Assembly: GCA_026413225.1 (NCBI GenBank) | Contig: CM048552.1 | Location: forward strand, 147,263,053 to 147,327,052 | Direction: 5' to 3' | Origin: Otis tarda | Taxonomy: Eukaryota; Chordata; Aves; Otidiformes; Otididae | Length of the DNA stretch: 64,000 nt | Shown: in pieces, positions 24,101 through 35,693 of the stretch | Position numbering within the stretch: position 1 is the first letter of the stretch | Layout of the letters: each line of letters begins with the position of its first letter | Notes under the pieces: model-generated | The model's input: only the letters and a program-made list of their open reading frames with translations | Database searches by the model: none | What the model was told of the DNA's origin: nothing | Translations under genes and position numbers: made by a program

Positions 24101-27100
24101 ACCTGGTGGTGCAGTTTTGCTTGTTGAAAGCAAATGTGAGGGAGCCCAACCCACTTAAGAGAAGTCAGAGCCTTAGAATACAAATTTGTTACTAATGTCC
24201 ACCCAATGTGTGGCTAGAGTCAAATTCACTCTTGGCTGTTCTCTGTCTTGCCCATGATTCATAATCTGCAACACACAGCATCCCAGTTTCAGTGGGCAAG
24301 GTGGAGAGTTCTTCCTGTGAGGTAGAAGCCTCTAGAGACCTTAGAAGTTGCATCTTCTGGTTTTCAGATAAGTGTTCTGACTGGAAGCCTGTCTGGGCAT
24401 TGTGGATTGTTCTCTATCTGAGTTGTAAATGATTTTACGCTGGTGAGAAATCCTTGTCCTTTCCAGAGAATGGGGCTCTGAATGTGTAGAGTGTCAATCT
24501 TAAGCATAGAAGAGACTGTGAATGAGTTCAGGCAGTGCTGGACATCAGATGTATGAGATGTGGGTCAGTCCTATTTCCTAAATCCCAATTCAGGCAATAT
24601 TTAGCTAGAAATACATGACAACTGGAGCCTGAATGATAGACAATTTGTGGCCATGTCTATGTTGTCTAGGCTTGAATGGCCTTTGGGTACAGCAAACTGA
24701 CTCTACCCTTTATAATGCACCAAAATAACTCTTTCCCTGGGTAATGGAAATTAACACCAGGAAGTCTGCAACTTCTTTGAAGTAAGAAAATAGCAAATCT
24801 TACTACTCTCTGGATGTGCAGTGTTTGACCCAATCAGCTCCATGTCACCTACCTGTCCTATCACATCCACAGCGGTACGAGCATGTCTGCAGTGAGGCTG
24901 CTGAGGCAATATGGAGTTGGCCAGGGAGCATCCTCGGCTCAGTGGCCTAGCCTATAATTAATGTGTTACATAGCGTGCATGTATGTAATGTCACCTGAGG
25001 ATGTCAGGTGATTCTTTTAAGACACAAGAGCCTCAAGATCTTTACTGAGCTAATCAGTAATCTGGACACAGGTGGTAGCACTCACTTACGTGCAACTCTC
25101 CGAATGAACCATGCAGGGTGGCTGGCACTTGCTTGGGAGTCCAGTACACAGCGCACTCTGATTCCCTGGAAGTAAGCGTACATGAGGGCTTACATGTCAT
25201 GCAGTCTTTGCAGGACAGATACTCACTGAACTTGTACGCATTTTTCATAATTTTTAATAATTTTTATTACTTACTTCTACTTCTGCATTAGGGTTGTTTA
25301 TGGACCCTGACAGATACCAACATGTCCACTTTTGGTAATAAAATAAGGATCCTTGAATTTTCCTTCTTTTAGGCCTACTTGTTTCAAATGCTATTTTGTA
25401 AAGACAAAAAAGGTGGAATATGGTTTGTCTTTGACACTAAGGTGTAGTTTCCCTAGAAACGGAGGGACCCAGAAATACTCAAAACAGCTGGTTTTGTATG
25501 CATGTTTTTTCCCAATTTCCCCACTTTAATGCAAATTGAGTCTGCTGTTGATGTGGTGGCCCTGTCAAGCTGTGTACTGTGTCTACAGTCTGGACTCTAC
25601 CTCTGTGGTACGTTTGCTTCATATTTCACTGGCAATCTGAACGCAAGATAGGTTTAATTTCCTCTTATGCTCGCACAGTGCTGAGTTAAAAACAAAAAAA
25701 AAAGGCGGAGTGATGGTCAGTGAGGCAATCTCTACAATGGAAGAGCATGGCTCCAGAACTGTAGCTCATGTGCTGCTGAGCAGGATGCCTATGGGCTCTG
25801 ATATCTATCACAAGTCAGTGAACTCAGTGAGGTTTCAACAGAGTTCAGTGCTGTGGTACTTAAATGGCTAGTAAGAAACACCAAGAAGAGACTGTGCCAG
25901 AAAGTCTGTCTCCCAAAAGGGCTTTGACACTTCAGTGAAACTGGGATTTGGAATAAGAAATGATCTGCTGGCATAAAATAATAGGTTTCTTTCCTTAGAA
26001 ATAAAAAAAAAACTTGCTGCCTTACATTTATTCTCAGTGCTCAAAATCCATGAGTATCATTGTCTCCTCTCTGGAGGATCATTTTTTTTTGGTATATCTG
26101 TGTTTCTCTGTATTTCTGAGCCATAAAGAATGGAAATTCGTTACTGTGAGTTCATTCTTTTTTTTTTTTTTCAGCAAGTTTTCTACTCCAAAGTAAGAAA
26201 AAAGAGGAGGAAAGGAATGAGCCTTTTCAAAAAGCACAATTTGAGACCTTACAGGAACAGACCTCCAGACTCTGCAGGAATCCCTGGTTTCAGGGAATGA
26301 AAATTGCTCTTTTAGCTCTTAGTAGAATTATTAATTACAATATTTGTGTGATGAAATGAAATAAATGACAACAAAAAAAAAAGGAATTAAAACTCAAATA
26401 AGAGTTGCTTTCATTTTTGTGTTTCTTCTGTTTCCCTGTTAATGTCAGAAAATAAGAACTGTCATACCAGCTCACACAATCGCCTCACTCCCCATCCCCA
26501 GGACTTTATCCTGTTGATAACTAAAAGCACAAGCCATCAAAAACAGGCAAATGAGAGGATTATGAACCCTACCAGTGTCAATAATGTGGAATGAACATCC
26601 TCAGTTTAAAGTAGCTTCTTTAACAGCATCTTAAATGATGATCAATGTATTTCTCCTTCCTAAATTTGAGTCATGCCTTTCGAACCTGTCTCTGCATCTA
26701 CTTTTAACATGTTCATGTGGCAATTAGTTTCCATTTTTATTTATATGAAAAAGTACTGTTCTCTACTTTAACCATGTGCCTAAAAATTTCCTTATTTCTT
26801 TTATCATGAGAGGTATTGAAAAAATTGTTCCTTGCATAATTTTTCCTGGTACTGAAAGTCCTTCCTTTTCTCATTGTCAGAGTGAAGGCAATTTGGTTTA
26901 TCCTTGCAGCAAAAGCATTCCATACCTCTGATACCATTACTGCTCTTTTTAGTCACTTTTTTCATGCTGTTATATCCTTCTGGTCACTGGTGACGAGAAC
27001 AACATCCAGTGCTCAAGATAAGGATATGTTGCATCAGTATAAAACACTTCCTGTTTTGTTCTCTGTTATTTTGCTAATAACTCTGCACAATGTTTGTTCT

Positions 27101-28997
27101 CTTGGCAGCTGCTGAACATCAGGCTGTTTTCAGAGAAAATCCAAAATGACCCCAAGATGCCCTTCCCAGGTAGTGAAAACTGATCACTTTCTATGTGCTG
27201 GTAAGATTATTTTTCCAAGAATTGTGCTTTGTGTAGATCAATGTCTAACAATACCAAGCCAAATAAAGCTAGAGGACACCTCATCTCATGGAATTTCCTG
27301 TGAAAATTTATCCACTGTCCAAAAGCAATCACTTTGCTACAGAACTGACTGACAGAGTGGCCTCTGCATTTCAATTAGTTTCACAGGATCTAGGAGACTT
27401 CCAACATTTGAGTCCTGTCCTAGAGCCTCAGTCTTGGACTGATGTGTCTGAGAGCCACAGGTAGCTAGAGTGGCTGTTGAGCTCTGGCATCTAAGGCTGT
27501 GACGTGGTGAGAGGAGGACAGAGAGATGTACCTACTCATGTCATACAATGCAGAGCATGCTCTTCACTGGCCATGTGGGAGTTCTCGGACAAGCTTGCTT
27601 CTACAAGCTGCTAGCTGTAAAGCATAAGTCTAGGAACAGTTTGGCCTGTGGTCATGGACTCAGAGAGCAATCAGGCAGGAGTGCTTGAAACCTGCAGCTC
27701 TTGAAGGCACTGAGGTCCTCAGAAGCTACTAGGAGACTATGTAAGCTCTGCTGCTGGCCATGGAAACAAGGTGGAACAGAGATGTTTCTAACTGAATACT
27801 TTTGGATAAAAAACCAGATACAAACTGGCCTCCATTTCTGGCTGAATCTGTGCTGAGGACTCACAGAGGGTTCTAGGGGAGCTTGTGCTCTGTTGCCTCA
27901 GACAGCTGCCTCCCAGAAGTCATGATATGCCTAAAGTCCAAAGAATAAGTGGCTTTAAAAAAATGTTGCCTAATGTGAAGAAACTCTACCATTCAGCACT
28001 GAAATCCTGTGTAGTAGTGGATTGCCTGCATTATACCACTTACATCCTACAGGCAAAGCAGATGGGGTAGGGCTTCTCCTGTGTCTTCCCAGCAACTGCT
28101 GCTTCTTACTGGCACCTGGCAGGCCAAATTGTTGTACACAAAGACCTCTCAAATGTGTGAAGTAGCCCTGGTGAAGACCTTGGAATTGCAACACGCCAGA
28201 GTTACATACAGATTGTTTTCCATGTTGGAATCCTACAGAAATGAGGAATTTGACTTGGGGGACAATAGAAAGGTGAGCTATGGATACACCAAGACTATGC
28301 TACGCAGGGGGAGTAGGCATGGTGACCACAGATGAGAAAAAAAAGCTTTTAGATTGATGGGAAAAGAAGCTTGGTTCCTGGAACAGGTCACCTCCCAAGA
28401 AGACTTGTAGAAAATAATGTGGAGAGCTGCAATAAGGTTTTCCATAAACAGAGGAGTTTTGGTTAGTGAGAGGAGAGGAAAAAAAGTTGTGTTGAGTTTA
28501 TATTTTCATAGTGAAAGAAACAAGCCTGAAACCTCACGTAGTAAGTGCTGAAAGGAAATCTGCATGCCATTTGGTGCCTCCACAGCTTACAGAGATAGGC
28601 AACCACCTATATTCCCAAAATTTCTTGCAGTTGGCCCATCTAGGTACATACAGTTTTAAAATAAACAACCCAATTGCTGACATACTCTGTCCTAGTTTCC
28701 ATGTAACTAGCTGCTGCAAGCCAAGGCCAGAGAAGGTTTTCATGCTCTTGGCCCTCCTTGCTTTGACAGGTGCTCTAAGGTCAGGATTAGGTGCTCAAAG
28801 GATTTTTGAACTGTAGCAAGAGACTCCTTAGGGTCTGCACATCTGGCTGCTTCAACTATGGAAAAAATATAACAAATATGTTGATTTTTTATTCCAGAAA
28901 AAAGAAGATGAGTGACATTTCCTTTTCAAAGGAAAAGCTCAGAAGATTTAGTTTTTGTGAGAAGCCTTGTTTTTCTTTCCAGAACACTTTAAACTTT
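18152..28997. other. Intergenic DNA, no gene recognised
   Basis: Nearly 11 kb without a supportable gene or known repeat. Short low-complexity features include an A-run near 18773-18783, a TGAT-type microsatellite at 22607-22634 and T-runs near 22684 and 26158. Open frames of up to about 176 codons occur, but none shows domain motifs, codon bias or splice-supported extension. An undetected non-coding RNA or a 5' exon of IL1RL1 cannot be excluded. Confidence 0.5.
22607..22634. repeat. (TGAT)n microsatellite
   Basis: About seven near-identical 4-base units, with one interrupted by C. A simple tandem repeat in intergenic DNA. Confidence 0.85.
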
Positions 28998-29204
28998 CAT
29001 AGAATCATAGAATCATAGAATGGTTAGGGTTGGAAGGGACCTTCAAAGGCCATCTAGTCCAACCCCCCTGCAAGAAGCAGGGGCATCCCAAACTAGATCA
29101 GGTTGCTCAGAGCCTCATCCAGCCTGGCCTTGAATGTTTCCAGGGATGGGGCATCCACCACCTCTCTGGGCAACCTGTTCCAGTGTTCTACAACTCACAT
29201 TGTA
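28998..29204 (-). mobile_element. CR1 LINE 3' end fragment, minus strand
   Basis: This begins with the reversed CR1 tail TCATAGAATCATAGAATGG. It continues through the conserved 3' end (CATCTAGTCCAACCCC, CAACCTGTTCCAGTGTTC) and is 5'-truncated at about 29204. Confidence 0.92.
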
Positions 29205-29205
29205 A

Positions 29206-29257
29206 GTTTCAGGGAATTTCAGGGATTTCAGGGAATGCAGGGATTTCAGGGAATGCA
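29206..29257. repeat. Short tandem repeat beside CR1
   Basis: Variants of TTTCAGGGAATGCAGGGA repeated about three times, directly after the truncated end of the minus-strand CR1. A local expansion. Confidence 0.8.
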
Positions 29258-30942
29258 AACTCCGAGTTGCAGACAGATCTGATAGTAAATACAGTGGCAT
29301 AATTATTGCAAAAACTGTTCTTCTAAAAAAACCGAGTCCATAACTTATATTATAAAAAATATAAATAATTTTTACAACTAAAGCTCTGCTCCTGCATGCT
29401 ATCAGTATGTCATGACCCTTGTTTATCACTAAGACATTAACTTCCAGTAATTCATATACATTAAGGAACAAACAAGACTATTTAGTAAGGAGCCATTATA
29501 AATGATATCCTTTGTCAACAAATTATCTTCATGACTTTCCAGAGAATCCCAATTTGTTTTGGTTGTGTAAATTAAAAAGAACTGTCCTTTGCATCTGAGT
29601 TATGATTTCCAGAATGCCATGTATTTATAAGTTTCTTTCTTAGAAATTGTGTAGAAAAAAAATCCTTATTCTCAGGGAGGAGGTCAGATAGGAACAAAAC
29701 AAAAATGATGTCCTGAATAAACTTCTGTTTTCACCGTAATGGGAAATAGAGTGGATGCTGCACAGGAGGAGGTTAGCTTCCCATGCACTCGGGGGGAGGG
29801 ATGGCTGTAATGGCCTGGGACTTCTGGAGTTAGTCTATACAGTTGCACCAAGCAATGACCTCTTGGATCTCATGGTCTCTGACTTAAAATTTGCAAGATT
29901 TTACTTAGGTACATCTTGTCTGTGCCCGGAAGTTATTTGAGCACAAGAGAGCTGGTTTATTCAGCTTTTCTTTTATGGATAAACTTTGGTTTCTTACCCA
30001 AAGATTCTTACCTGCTCAGACTCACTCTCATCTCTGTACTGCAACGCACTCTGGCATCCAAGGACAAGACCACTTGTTGGAATGGAAGACCCTAGAGTCT
30101 CAGCAGAGTATTTTTATTTCCATAAGAGCAACAGATGTACTGCACCAATCCTCTCTCTGGTGGGCTTTGTGGTCTCCCTGCAGGGATCCTGCTGGCAGCC
30201 CGGTAACATTCAGAACAGTTGTTGTTATTTTCATTCCAGCTGGCTGTACCCAGCTCTGTGGGATGGTGGTACAGCTCCTCTACTTTTGGGGCAAGGCATG
30301 GAGCAGAGAAATTGAGAACTTCTTTAGAAATGGAATCTGGTTTTAAGATACAAAGACTTTGGTGGTGACATTAAGATTTTTCTTTGAATATCATCCTTGG
30401 CCTGACAAACATAACTATCATCAGTAAGATCTTTTATAAACTGCTGGTGATCAAATAACTTCCCAAGCAACAGATCAACGTTCAAACCAAAGGTAAATAC
30501 ATAATAGCCACACGTAAAAGGGCAGATATAATTCTTCTTACTTCATCCAACTGCTTCCTTCAAGATATTCTTACCTCCGTTTTGCATCCTCTGAACTTTA
30601 ATACACTAGCTGGAAACTATAGTGGAACTGAAAACCTCGTAAGAGATTTAATAGTGGGATGAAGGAGAAAGGTAAGTATGACAAAAACACTGATGGCTTT
30701 GTAACATATAAATTCTTATTAATCTTTTTCCTATCCACATGCATGTCCTCATTTACTGTTGTGAGGGACCCTGCCATGCTGTAATGGCATGGTCTGTCAG
30801 TTGCAGAAAAGAGTCCTTGTCTCAGACATTGTAGGACTCCCATCTGGGTTCTGAAACTGGCTCCTTTCCACAGACAGTGAGATGCAGGAAGGGGGATGGG
30901 ATGCTGTGTTCTGATATCTCACCTCGGTACCTGGGCACATGC
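29258..30942. other. Intergenic DNA
   Basis: No gene, RNA or mobile element recognised in these 1.7 kb. The overlapping open frames near 29975-30346 have no domain motifs. Confidence 0.55.
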
Positions 30943-30947
30943 CTCTG

Positions 30948-31445
30948 TGTGGTGGCTTGACCTTGGATGGCTGCCCACCAAGTCACTCTATAACTTCCCT
31001 TCCATCAACAGGACAAGGGAGAAAATATGATTAAAAGTTCATGCGTAGAGATAAGGACAGGGAGATCGCTTACCAATTACTGTCATGAGCAAAACAGGCT
31101 TGACTTGGGAAAATTAATTTAATTTATTGCCAATTAATAACACAGTAGGATAGTGAGAAGTAAAAAAACTAAAACCACCTTCTCTCCACCCCTCCCTTCT
31201 TTCCAAACTCAATTTCACTCCCAGTCCTTCTGCCTCCTCCCCCCAGGTGACACAGGGGGATGGGGAATGGGGGTTGTGGTCAGTTCGTAATGATTCATAT
31301 CTGCTGTTCCTTCCCTCTCATGCTCTTCCCATGCTCCAGTGTGGGATCCCTTCCACAGAAGACAGTCCTTCATGAACTTCTCCAATATGAAGCCACCCCT
31401 GCTGTGCCCCTGCCTCCTCAAGATTTGCCACATAAACCAAATATA
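30948..31445 (-). mobile_element. Internally deleted ERVL-type LTR, minus strand
   Basis: Read on the minus strand, this has the same 3' half as the LTRs at 12693 and 33211: GAAGGACTG, the GAACTGACCACAACCCC stretch, AATAAA (TTTATT at 31123-31128 on +), CCAAGTCAAGCCTGTTTTGC and an ending CCACCACA. Its 5' end, GGTTTATGTGGCAAAT, resembles the usual bird ERVL LTR start. The GC-rich middle is missing, leaving 498 bp. CTCTG flanks both sides (30943-30947 and 31446-31450), a 5-bp target duplication as expected for ERVL. The element's first bases appear altered from the expected TG. Confidence 0.75.
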
Positions 31446-31450
31446 CTCTG

Positions 31451-32363
31451 GTTAGGCACATACTCCCTACAGTGTCTTCATGGGATAACTGTCTCAAACT
31501 TCTCAACGAAAGGAACCAACAAAGGTATTTGGGGACCAGACCATTCATCTTTATCACAATGTGGGTGGTATTAAGACTGTATGATTAACGATAAAGACGA
31601 GTGGCAACTCTTAGCTTGTGGGAAGAGGAGTTCATTCCCGTGAGACTATTATAACCCTTGAAAAATATTTCTAATTTCCCTTTTCACTTATCATGGGGTA
31701 GCTATGCCAGCTGCAAGCAAGGCATCACAACAAAGAGGAAGAGGAAGAACACTGCAACCTCAGTTGGGTGGATCCCCACCAGCTAAAAAATATTTGACCT
31801 ACTGTGGGTATGGACACACCCAACAACAGCTTCCCCTGCCATCTGACTATTTGCTAACTCTACCAGTGCTCCCTAGCTTGGCCTCAATGAATGTAGATAG
31901 TAAAACCTTCTCTGCCAGAGTCACTTCTGTCCAGGCGTCCCCTACTGTATATAATGACAATCTGCAAGCAGGGTGCAAAAAATGTCCACAGCAATTATTT
32001 CCTGGCTAATAGAGGTAGCTATTAGACAGCCAGGACTAATATGCTGCTAGGCTCAGCACTATTTCTTGGAGCAGAGTGAACCCTGATGTTGCTGAATTGC
32101 TGTTTTCCTATCTCTGCTTTTTATCTCAGGATTTTATCTTTTTTTTTCCATGTCATCATTTTTCCTCTTGAATGCTTGAACTCCTAACTCTCATGATCTC
32201 AGTAGCTTCAGTTGATATGGGTTTTCACTTCTTTTTATCTAGCATGGCTTTAACTTGCATACTTTTCACAGCACAGGGGTAATTTTGACAGCACAACTGA
32301 GTTAAGTACATACAGCCGTGCTGCACCAAAACCAGCCATTGAATGGCACCAAAACCAGCCATT
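31451..32363. other. Intergenic DNA
   Basis: No gene recognised. At the right end an 18-bp unit, GCACCAAAACCAGCCATT, occurs at 32323-32340 and again at 32346-32363, immediately before a CR1 fragment. Confidence 0.6.
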
Positions 32364-33049
32364 TTGGGAGTGCTTGTGGACAAGAAGCTCAACATGAGCC
32401 GGCAACATGCTCTTGCGGCCCAGAAGGCCAACCGCATCCTGGGCTGCATCAAGAGGAGCGTGGCCAGCAGGTCGAGGGAGGTGATTCTCCCCCTCTACTC
32501 CCCTCTACTCTCCCCCCCTGGTGAGACCCCACCTGGAGTACTGTGTCCAGTTCTCGAGCCCCCAACACAAGAAGGACATGGACCAGTTGGAGAAGGTCCA
32601 GAGGAGGGCTACAAAGATGATAAGAGGGCTGTTGCACCTTTCCTATGAGGACAGGCTGAGAGAGTTGGGGCTGTTCAGCCTGGAGAAGAGAAGGCTCCGG
32701 GGAGACCTTATAGCGGTCTTCCAGTACCTCAAGGGGGCCTACAGGAAAGATAGGGAGAGACTGTTCAGTAGGGCCTGTTGTGATAGGACAAGGGGTAACG
32801 GTTTTAAAATAGAGGGAGGTAGATTTAGATTGGATATTAGGAAAAAATTTTTTACAATGCGAGTTGTAGAACACTGGAACAGGTTGCCCAGAGAGGTGGT
32901 TCATGCCCCATCCCTGGAAATGTTCAAGGCCAGGTTGGATGAGGCTCACTCTGAGCAACCTGATCTAGTTTGGGATGTCCCTGCTTCTTGCAGGGGGTTT
33001 GGACTAGATGACCTTTGAAGGTCCCTTCCAACTCTAACCATTCTATGAT
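32364..33049 (+). mobile_element. CR1 LINE 3' fragment, 690 bp
   Basis: The carboxy-terminal end of CR1 ORF2 plus its tail. It starts in the GTGGACAAGAAGCTCAACATG region, keeps partial open frames ([19 protein letters not shown]) and ends CCATTCTATGATT. It has no intact reverse transcriptase domain. Confidence 0.92.
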
Positions 33050-33210
33050 TCACAGACAGCTGAGTCTCTGGACTATTTACTCCTAGTCCTGGTAAGGACC
33101 TATGGGGCCATCTACAGCTTCTTGATATCGATACTAGATTTTTCTTCAAGGTCTAACACCTAGAGGGAGTTCCAATATGTTCCCAGCAAACTCTTCCAGT
33201 GCTTCTTTAC

Positions 33211-34301
33211 TGTCCTGATTTTGTGTAACTGGGTTGGCTACAGTGGCAGCTTCTGTGAGAAGCTGCAGGAAGTTTCCCCTTTGTCCCACAGGACTGGCCA
33301 GGTCTAAGGTGGACCCGCCACTGTCCAGGGTCAAGTCAATTGGTGACAGTGATAACACCTCTGTGATAACATTTTTAAGAAGTAGAAAATTTTAAAAAGA
33401 AGAAAAAGCAGGGGAGGCGCAAGCCTTGTGGGCCTTGTGGCCCTCACGCTCTGGCCTCCCACTGGGTGGCCATCTGGGCCTGACTGGTCCCAGCCCGGCT
33501 ACAAGAAGTGGAGAGGAGATGTGAGGAGAACCTGAGAGGCGTCTGCCTGCCTGTTGTGAAGAACTTCTCTTGTGAGAAAAACAGCTGCAGATGCCAAGGC
33601 CGATGAAGAAAGAGGCGGGGGAGTAAAGTTGCCCCCAGCAGAGATTCCCCTGCAGCCCGTGGTGCAGCCCATGGTGGAGCAGGCTGTCCCCCTGCAGCCC
33701 ATGGAGGCCCACAGAGGAGCAAAGATCCACCTGCAGCCCATGGAGGACCCCACACCAGGGCAGGTGGATGCCTGAAGGAAGCTGTGGCCCATGGAGGATC
33801 TGTGCTGGGGCAGCTGGTTCCTGAGGGACTGCACCCCATGGAAAAGGACCGCACGGTGGAGCAGTTTATCAAGGACTGTAGCTTGTGGGAGGGACCCCAC
33901 GATGGAGCAGGGGAGGAACATGAGTAGTTCTTCCCCTGAGGAGACAACATGTGATAAACTGACTGCAACCCCTATTCCCTATTCCCCACTGTGCCACTTG
34001 GGGTGGGGGAAGGAGGTGGAGATAATCTGAAATTAAGTTAAGCCTGGGGAAGAGGGGAGGCATAGGGGGAAGTTGTTTTTTTTTCTCTCTCATTATACTA
34101 CTTTGGTTTTATTATTAATAAATTGAAATAGTTTTCCCCAAGTCAAGTCTGTTTTGCCCGTAATGGTAATTTCAATGATCTCTCCCTGTCCTTATCTTAA
34201 ACCTTGAGCCTTTTTGTTACATTATCTCTCCTCCATTCTCTTGGAGGGTGAGGAGACTGAGTGAGAGACTGCTTGTTTCCAAGTGGGGCTGAACTACGAC
34301 A
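33211..34301 (+). mobile_element. ERVL-type LTR, second copy of the 12693 family, 1091 bp
   Basis: Collinear with 12693-13832 throughout. Both share the GCAGCTTCTGTGAG-type start, CCAATTGG-like U3, the GC-rich middle with CCTGCAGCCC units near 33651, 33693 and 33731, AATAAA (34117-34122), CCCCAAGTCAAGTCTGTTTTGCC and the end GAACTACGACA. Boundaries are TGTCCTG and ACGACA. The flanks TTTAC and ATTAT do not match, so no target duplication is visible. It is the nearest sense-oriented LTR upstream of IL1RL1, 7.4 kb before its start codon. Confidence 0.82.
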
Positions 34302-35439
34302 ATTATGTTTCCTATTAAAAGATTTCTCTTGCTGTCTTGCCTAACTATTCCCTACTTCAGTTTAAGCCCATTACTTCTTGACATCTTTGCTTGGAGAACA
34401 GATGATTCTCTTGCTTGTTGGAGTGCTATGCGTACAGGTTGTCAAGGGAGCATGATGCATCTAACTCCTTAAAGAAATTTCATGCCATTTTTCTGTAAGC
34501 ATATTTTTCCATATACTTAGCTAATAGGATTTTTTTAGAAGCTGGGCCAAAAGTCATGAAGCATTCAACATTGATTGTGATTTCTTATGAAAGCTGCAGG
34601 ATGGCTTTTGTTCAGCTTGCAACTATCCCTTTTAGTCAGGCACTCAGTTTCCCACTTGCTTCATGATCTGGGAGCACCCTGGGTATGGGGAATGTGCTAC
34701 AGGATGAAGGGCTCTTCTGAGGTATGGAGCAACACAATGAGCATTTCTGATCTAAGTTTTAGTGAACTTTATGACAGAAGAACTCATTCTGTATCTGGGC
34801 AATGGAAGTTAGCTGGAGCTTAATGTACTTAATATTTCCCTGGCATGCCATGGTGAGAGGACGCTGAATCTATGACTGAATGCAGATGGCTAGTCCAGAC
34901 TTTTCTTCTGAGTCTCTAGGAAGTGGTGCCAGGAAATGAGGAAGGCCTGGGTTCCGATGAAATTTCACGAACCTGAGCAGGGAGTGCTTTGTGAGCTTTT
35001 CAAAGTAGGGATCTGAGCTGTTGCTGAACAGTTGACCAAAGCATTGTGAGATTTCATTGCTGCAGGATTTTTTTTTTCTCTTTTGCATTTTCTGTGTCAT
35101 ACAGGAAGTGCAACCCCCAGACCACTTCAAAGGAAAGTTTATACCAAGAACTGGGGAAGGTGTGAGTGTGACATGCTACGTCTTTGTGTATGAATGTGGA
35201 GTTGCTGCATGCTGACAGCAGAGTTCGAGGAACACTGGAAGTGACAAATGGTATTCATAACTCTGCCAGGGAAAAAGAAGGATTTGAATGACTATAGTAT
35301 ATAATTTTGTTTGAAAGAATGAACAGTTGATTCTCAAAACATCTTTAGGAGTTATTCTGCTAAGATGTACAAAGTTGATTTGTCCCCTGGAATTTGACTG
35401 ATTTGGTACTGAAATTACCCATTTAGACTGGCTGCTACA
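34302..35439. other. Intergenic DNA
   Basis: No gene or repeat recognised in these 1.1 kb between an LTR and a CR1 fragment. Confidence 0.55.
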
Positions 35440-35693
35440 CAAGAAGGAAGCAGATTCAGACTGGATATAAGGAAAAAATTTTTTACAATGAGGGTGATGG
35501 AACACTGGAACAGGTTGCCTGGAGAGGTGGTGGATGCCCTATCCCTGGAAACATTCAAGGCCAGGTTGGACGGGGCTCTGAGCAACCTGATCTAGTTGAA
35601 GATGTCCCTGCTCCTTGCAGGGAGGTTGGACTAGACGACCTTTAAAGGTCCCTTCCAACCCAAACTATTCTATAATTCTATGATTCTACGATT
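35440..35693 (+). mobile_element. CR1 LINE 3' end fragment
   Basis: Runs from AAGGAAGCAGATTCAGACTG through GAACACTGGAACAGGTTGCC to the tail ATTCTATGATTCTACGATT. It is 5'-truncated, in + orientation. Confidence 0.92.

Noticed and set aside
12693..34301. Two same-strand LTRs of one family as the ends of one provirus
   Set aside because: They are 20 kb apart with no retroviral genes between them. The first has its own exact target duplication, so it is a complete separate insertion.
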